Origin: Bifidobacterium parmae
GTDB taxonomy: Bacteria; Actinomycetota; Actinomycetes; Actinomycetales; Bifidobacteriaceae
NCBI RefSeq assembly: GCF_002860365.1
Contig: NZ_NMWT01000011.1
Location: forward strand, 53,468 to 117,467
Length of the DNA: 64,000 nt
Direction: 5' to 3'
The position numbers were made by a program, and so were the translations under genes. Of the stretch, positions 60,961-64,000 are shown piece after piece; position 1 is the first letter of the stretch, and each line of letters opens with the position of its first letter. The notes under the pieces were generated by a model. The model had not been told where the DNA came from and did not search any database. It saw nothing but the letters and a program-made list of their open reading frames with translations.

Positions 60961-62223
60961 GAACAGAAAGACGTCCTCAAAGCATTGCAGCGTGACCATG
61001 CGGCCGAACTCAAGAAGGCCGCCGAGCGGTTGAAGGGGACCGCGCGCCACACCGAAATCATCCCGTCTCCCGCGCTGAGCGAGATGACCGGGCACGAGAT
61101 CCTGTTGAAGCCGGAGAACCTGCAGGTTACCGGGTCGTTCAAGATCCGCGGCGCGTACAACAAGATCGCCTCCCTCAGCGACGAGGAGCTGGTGCGCGGC
61201 ATCGTCACCGCATCCGCAGGCAACCACGCGCAGGGCGTCGCCTACGCGGCGCGCGAACGCGGCGCCAAGGCGACGATCTGCATGCCGACCATCACCCCGC
61301 CGCTCAAGGTGGACGCCACCAAGGCGTACGGCGCCGACGTGGTCCTCTACGGCGACGTCTTCGACGAGGCCGCCGCGCACGCCGCCGAACTGAGCGAGAA
61401 GGAAGGCATGATTTTCGTGCCGCCGTTCGACGACTACGAGGTCATCTGCGGCCAGGGCACCATCGGCCTGGAGATCCTCGAGGATGTGCCGAACGTGACC
61501 GACGTGGTCGTGCCGCTCGGCGGCGGCGGCCTCGGCGCGGGCGTCGCGCTCGCCATCAAGACGTTCAAGCCGGAGGTGCGCGTGATCGGCGCGATCCCGG
61601 AAGGTTCCCCCGCGTGGAAGAACTCGTTCGCCGCGGGCCGCGTCACTGAGGCGGATCAGGTCGTCACCTCCGCCGAAGGCGTCGCCGTGAAGCATCCGGG
61701 CGACCTGCCGTACGCGCTGCTCAACGAGTTCCTCGACGATCTCGTCACCGTCACCGAACGCGACATCAACGAGATGATCCTGCTCATGCTCGAGAAGCAC
61801 AAGCTGGTCGTCGAGGCGGCCGGCGCGGTGTCGCTCGCCGCGCTCGAGCACCTGAACCTGCGTTCGCGCAAGTTCGCGTCGGCTCCCGGCCCGCACGTGG
61901 TCGTGCCGATCATGTCCGGCGGCAACATCGACACGGTGACGATGGGCGCGGTCATCCAGAAGGGCATGATTGCCCGTGGCCGCATCATGAACTTCGAGGT
62001 GGAGCTGCCGGATACCCCGGGCCAGCTCGTCAAGGTCGCCTCGCTGCTCGCCCGCGAACGCGCCAATGTGATCGCCCTCGACCACGACCAGTTCAAGGCG
62101 TCCGGCCACTACACGAACGCGGTGTCGCTCGGCGTGACCGTCGAGACCAACGGCCCCGACCACATCGACCGCATCCTCGCCGCCCTCCGCGCCGAAGGCT
62201 TCCAGCCCAAGCGCATCTACTGA
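60958..62223 (+). CDS. ilvA: Threonine ammonia-lyase, biosynthetic (with ACT domain)
   Basis: IlvA deaminates threonine to 2-oxobutanoate, the first step of isoleucine synthesis. The 421-residue protein has the PLP-lysine motif GSFKIRGAYNKI, the serine/glycine loop SAGNHAQGVAYAA and the glycine loop PLGGGGLGAGVALA. A C-terminal ACT-like domain (about 340-421: GRIMNFEVELPDTPGQLVKVA) is the presumed regulatory part. The ATG at 60958 immediately follows a -10, so the mRNA may be leaderless. The upstream in-frame start would lie inside the hairpin. Confidence 0.94.
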   Translation: MEQKDVLKALQRDHAAELKKAAERLKGTARHTEIIPSPALSEMTGHEILLKPENLQVTGSFKIRGAYNKIASLSDEELVRGIVTASAGNHAQGVAYAARERGAKATICMPTITPPLKVDATKAYGADVVLYGDVFDEAAAHAAELSEKEGMIFVPPFDDYEVICGQGTIGLEILEDVPNVTDVVVPLGGGGLGAGVALAIKTFKPEVRVIGAIPEGSPAWKNSFAAGRVTEADQVVTSAEGVAVKHPGDLPYALLNEFLDDLVTVTERDINEMILLMLEKHKLVVEAAGAVSLAALEHLNLRSRKFASAPGPHVVVPIMSGGNIDTVTMGAVIQKGMIARGRIMNFEVELPDTPGQLVKVASLLARERANVIALDHDQFKASGHYTNAVSLGVTVETNGPDHIDRILAALRAEGFQPKRIY

Positions 62224-62285
62224 GTGCAATTGCGGTCGGGCCGTCAGCGAAGCCGACTGGGGAGCTGGCTGGGGAAGAAATGTCA

Positions 62286-62409
62286 TTTCTTAGGTAGGTT
62301 GGTCGTTTCTTAGGTTGGTTCCATACGTAGAGGGGTGTTGCAACGTGATGGTTGCAACACCCCTCTTGCTGTTTCACCTACCTAAGAAACGTCGTATGTA
62401 CCTAAGAAA
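62286..62409. repeat. 124-bp exactly symmetric nested dyad between convergent genes
   Basis: TTTCTTAGGT at 62286 and 62306 mirrors ACCTAAGAAA at 62380 and 62400, and AGAGGGGTGTTGCAAC (62329-62344) mirrors GTTGCAACACCCCTCT (62351-62366). All three pairs share the centre 62347.5. The two arms match over about three quarters of their length, with a 6-base loop, so the RNA would fold into one long hairpin. It may be a bidirectional terminator or a MITE-like relic. Confidence 0.85.
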
Positions 62410-62436
62410 CGCGTTGGTGGGATGGTACGCGGTGAT

Positions 62437-63192
62437 TCAGCTGTTTTCCGCGATCGTCTCATCGACGAGTTTCGGCAGTGCGACGGCGATGTCGTCGTGG
62501 ATGAGGCGGTCGGCGAGACGGTCGTATTGCGTGCGGCCCATGTTCATGATGGTGATCGGTACGCCCGCCTGCGCGGCGACCGGCACGATGCTCGCGGCGG
62601 GGAACACTTCCAGCGTCGAGCCGATCACCCACAGCTCGTCGGCCTGCGAGGCGAGCTTGTAGGATTTCTCCATCGCGCCGTCGGGCAGCGCTTCGCCGAA
62701 GTAGACGACGTCCGTCTTGATCATGCCGTTGCATGGCATGTCGCCTTGGTATTTGAGCGTGCGGTGGCAACGTGGATCCGGTTCCTCGTCAAGGCGGGCC
62801 ATGATGTCCGCCGTATTGTATTTCGCATGGCATTTCATGCAGTGCGAGGTGCCGATGGTGCCGTGCAGGTTCACGATGATGCTCGGGCTGTTGCCGGCCT
62901 TCTCATGCAGTGCGTCGAAGTTCTGCGTGGCGAGCAGCGTGAGCATGCCCGCCTTTTCGAGCTTGACGAGCGCCTTGTGCGCGACGCCCGGTTGCGCGTT
63001 CCATACGGGTGATTCCTTCTGCCAGCGCCATGAGTATTCGCGTGCCTCCTTGTCGGTGAGGAACGCGTCGATGTCGTAGACGCTCATCTGATCCGGATGC
63101 TTGGTCCACACGCCATCCGGACCGCGGAAATCGGGGATTCCGGCGGATGTGGAGATGCCTGCGCCGGTCAGGACTGCGATCTTCTTCGTCAT
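62437..63192 (-). CDS. cobB: Sirtuin-type NAD-dependent protein deacylase
   Basis: A 251-residue sirtuin that removes acyl groups from lysines using NAD+. Visible motifs are the Rossmann loop LTGAGISTSAGIPDFRGPDG, TQNFDALHEKAG, the catalytic histidine in VNLHGTIG, the zinc ribbon (HCMKCHAKY, then CH...CNG) and FGEALPDGAM. The start at 63192 follows a GTG codon that is less likely. It is convergent with ilvA across the symmetric dyad. It is about the length of class II/III bacterial sirtuins. Confidence 0.93.
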   Translation of the reverse strand: MTKKIAVLTGAGISTSAGIPDFRGPDGVWTKHPDQMSVYDIDAFLTDKEAREYSWRWQKESPVWNAQPGVAHKALVKLEKAGMLTLLATQNFDALHEKAGNSPSIIVNLHGTIGTSHCMKCHAKYNTADIMARLDEEPDPRCHRTLKYQGDMPCNGMIKTDVVYFGEALPDGAMEKSYKLASQADELWVIGSTLEVFPAASIVPVAAQAGVPITIMNMGRTQYDRLADRLIHDDIAVALPKLVDETIAENS

Positions 63193-63290
63193 ACCCACAG
63201 GTATACGCCCGCGGTATGTCCGTGGTGTGGACTGGGTGTGTGGGGTCTGCCCGTTGCGGGTTTATTCTGTGGGTGGTGTGTCGGCGTGGC

Positions 63291-63337
63291 TGCCTCCCGC
63301 TGGCGGGTGGTGGCGCGCGGAGCGCGTCGGAGGGTGG
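63291..63337 (+). repeat. Copy of the dispersed GCTGGCGGG repeat
   Basis: TGCCTCCCGCTGGCGGG followed by TGGTGGCGC and GGAGGGTGG. It matches, in opposite orientation, the copy at 54092-54134, and its first part matches 39137-39154. Confidence 0.7.
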
Positions 63338-63411
63338 TTCCGGCGCGTGTTGCGACACGCCGTGGGAACGCCGTCGTTGCAACGATTTGGGCGTGGTTTC
63401 GGCATGCCGGT

Positions 63412-63440
63412 TTGCGTTGTGGCGTGGGGTGGTGTAAGTT
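63412..63440 (+). promoter_or_regulatory. rRNA operon promoter
   Basis: TTGCGT (63412-63417), 17-bp spacer, TAAGTT (63435-63440), about 280 bp before 16S. It is the best -35/-10 pair in the region; further promoters are possible. Confidence 0.6.
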
Positions 63441-63522
63441 ATTCACCTGTTGCCGCTCAGCGCGGCGGGCTGATTCCCCTTCTTCTGGTTGGTTCGGTTT
63501 GCCCGTTGACGTGGTGGTGGTT

Positions 63523-63540
63523 TGAGAACTCAAGAGTGTG
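63523..63540 (+). promoter_or_regulatory. rRNA leader element (boxA-like)
   Basis: TTGAGAACTCAAGAGTGT resembles the antitermination/processing element seen in the rRNA leaders of high-GC Gram-positive bacteria. It lies about 180 bp before 16S. Confidence 0.55.
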
Positions 63541-63720
63541 TTGTACTACTTACTTCTTTATAGTCAATGATTGCCAGTCCGATTCTCGCTTCGGGGTTTT
63601 CCTGGAGTCGCCGAGGGGCGTTGAAGAGGGTCGGGGTTTTTGTGCGAACCTCTTTCCTTATTAGAGGTTCCGTCAATTGTTTTTAATGAGAGTCATCTGT
63701 CGATGTCTTTCTGCAATGTT

Positions 63721-64000
63721 TTTTTGTGGAGGGTTCGATTCTGGCTCAGGATGAACGCTGGCGGCGTGCTTAACACATGCAAGTCGAACGGGATCCTGGG
63801 GGCTTTGCTTCCGGGTGAGAGTGGCGAACGGGTGAGTAATGCGTGACCGACCTGCCCCGTACTCCGGAATAGCTCCTGGAAACGGGTGGTAATGCCGGAT
63901 GTTCCGCACTGTCGCATGGTGGTGTGGGAAAGGGTCTTACCGGTACGGGATGGGGTCGCGTCCTATCAGCTTGACGGTGCGGTGACGGCGCACCGTGGCT
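63721..64000 (+). rRNA. rrs: 16S ribosomal RNA, 5' part
   Basis: The 16S gene begins about 63721 (TTTTTGTGGAGGGTTCGATT) and runs off the window. The universal 27F site (GGTTCGATTCTGGCTCAG) and TGGCGGCGTGCTTAACACAT are present, and the V1-V2 sequence has the bifidobacterial form (GGCGAACGGGTGAGTAATGC, GGTAATGCCGGATGTTCCGC). The start may be a few bases off. Confidence 0.96.

Larger units (their letters stand above)
63193..63720. other. 528-bp region upstream of 16S rRNA: repeat, promoter and leader
   Basis: A copy of the dispersed GCTGGCGGG repeat lies at 63291-63337. The rRNA promoter and the leader with a boxA-like element follow (listed separately). No protein gene is seen. Confidence 0.7.

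Overview
This 64 kb window is chromosomal DNA from a high-GC Bifidobacterium. The last 280 bases are the start of a 16S rRNA gene with bifidobacterial sequence. Gene content agrees: a MurJ/DUF6049/NUDIX/CCA cluster, a shared sugar-ABC ATPase (MsmK type) standing alone, a DUF4032 kinase-like protein, a DCD-type dCTP deaminase, GH3/GH36/GH13 enzymes, and a ROK-controlled ABC importer without its own ATPase. The species cannot be fixed from what is visible. Most genes are very GC-rich with GCC/CGC-type codon choice. Lower-GC patches (about 7.0-8.9 kb, 17.7-22.4 kb, 26.4-27.2 kb, 34.9-36.5 kb) look like later arrivals.

Layout. 0-7 kb: minus-strand cell-envelope cluster (NUDIX, DUF6049, MurJ flippase, start of a pseudokinase), divergent from the CCA-adding enzyme, whose 3' end is copied into a 114-bp tandem repeat. 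7-9 kb: a two-gene nucleotidyltransferase/winged-helix pair resembling type IV (AbiE-like) toxin-antitoxin systems. 9-17 kb: minus-strand housekeeping and envelope genes (LytR_C protein, ispE, rsmA, an Rpf-like G5/DUF348 protein behind a structured leader, tRNA-Thr, a DsbA-like oxidoreductase, a Ser/Thr kinase). 17-31 kb: accessory carbohydrate and signalling region (AAA/DUF4143 ATPase, a membrane-anchored GH3 with swapped domains, a secreted beta-propeller, a NarL-type two-component system, a small secreted protein, a canonical GH3 and a GtrA-like protein). 31-43 kb: LytTR two-component system, msmK, AlbA_2 regulator, rlmB, DUF4032 protein, P-type cation ATPase, and the remnant of a HlyD-type gene. 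43-51 kb: Q/P-rich membrane protein, dcd, a membrane protein plus an esterase fold that lacks its nucleophile, TauE, a CPA1 antiporter and tadA. 51-61 kb: an alpha-galactoside utilisation locus (GH36, ROK repressor, SBP plus two permeases, GH13). 61-64 kb: ilvA, sirtuin, rRNA promoter and 16S.

How it fits together. The importer at 55.7-58.8 kb has a binding protein and two permeases but no ATPase; MsmK at 33.2 kb is the obvious energiser. GH36 and GH13 would cleave the imported raffinose-type and alpha-glucosidic sugars. A repeated half-site, TTTCWTTCC, in front of GH36, the SBP operon and GH13 suggests that all three answer to the ROK regulator. The two GH3 enzymes add beta-glucoside capacity.

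The most unusual material is non-coding. It includes a pseudoknot-plus-terminator leader before the Rpf gene, several intergenic arrays of palindromes with fixed periods (52, 52, 61 and 33 bp), a 124-bp exactly symmetric nested dyad between ilvA and the sirtuin, and two orphan-terminator transcripts that expose pyrimidine tracts complementary to Shine-Dalgarno sequences. Several genes also look leaderless. All functional statements are readings of the sequence and of family knowledge; nothing was searched or computed outside this reading.
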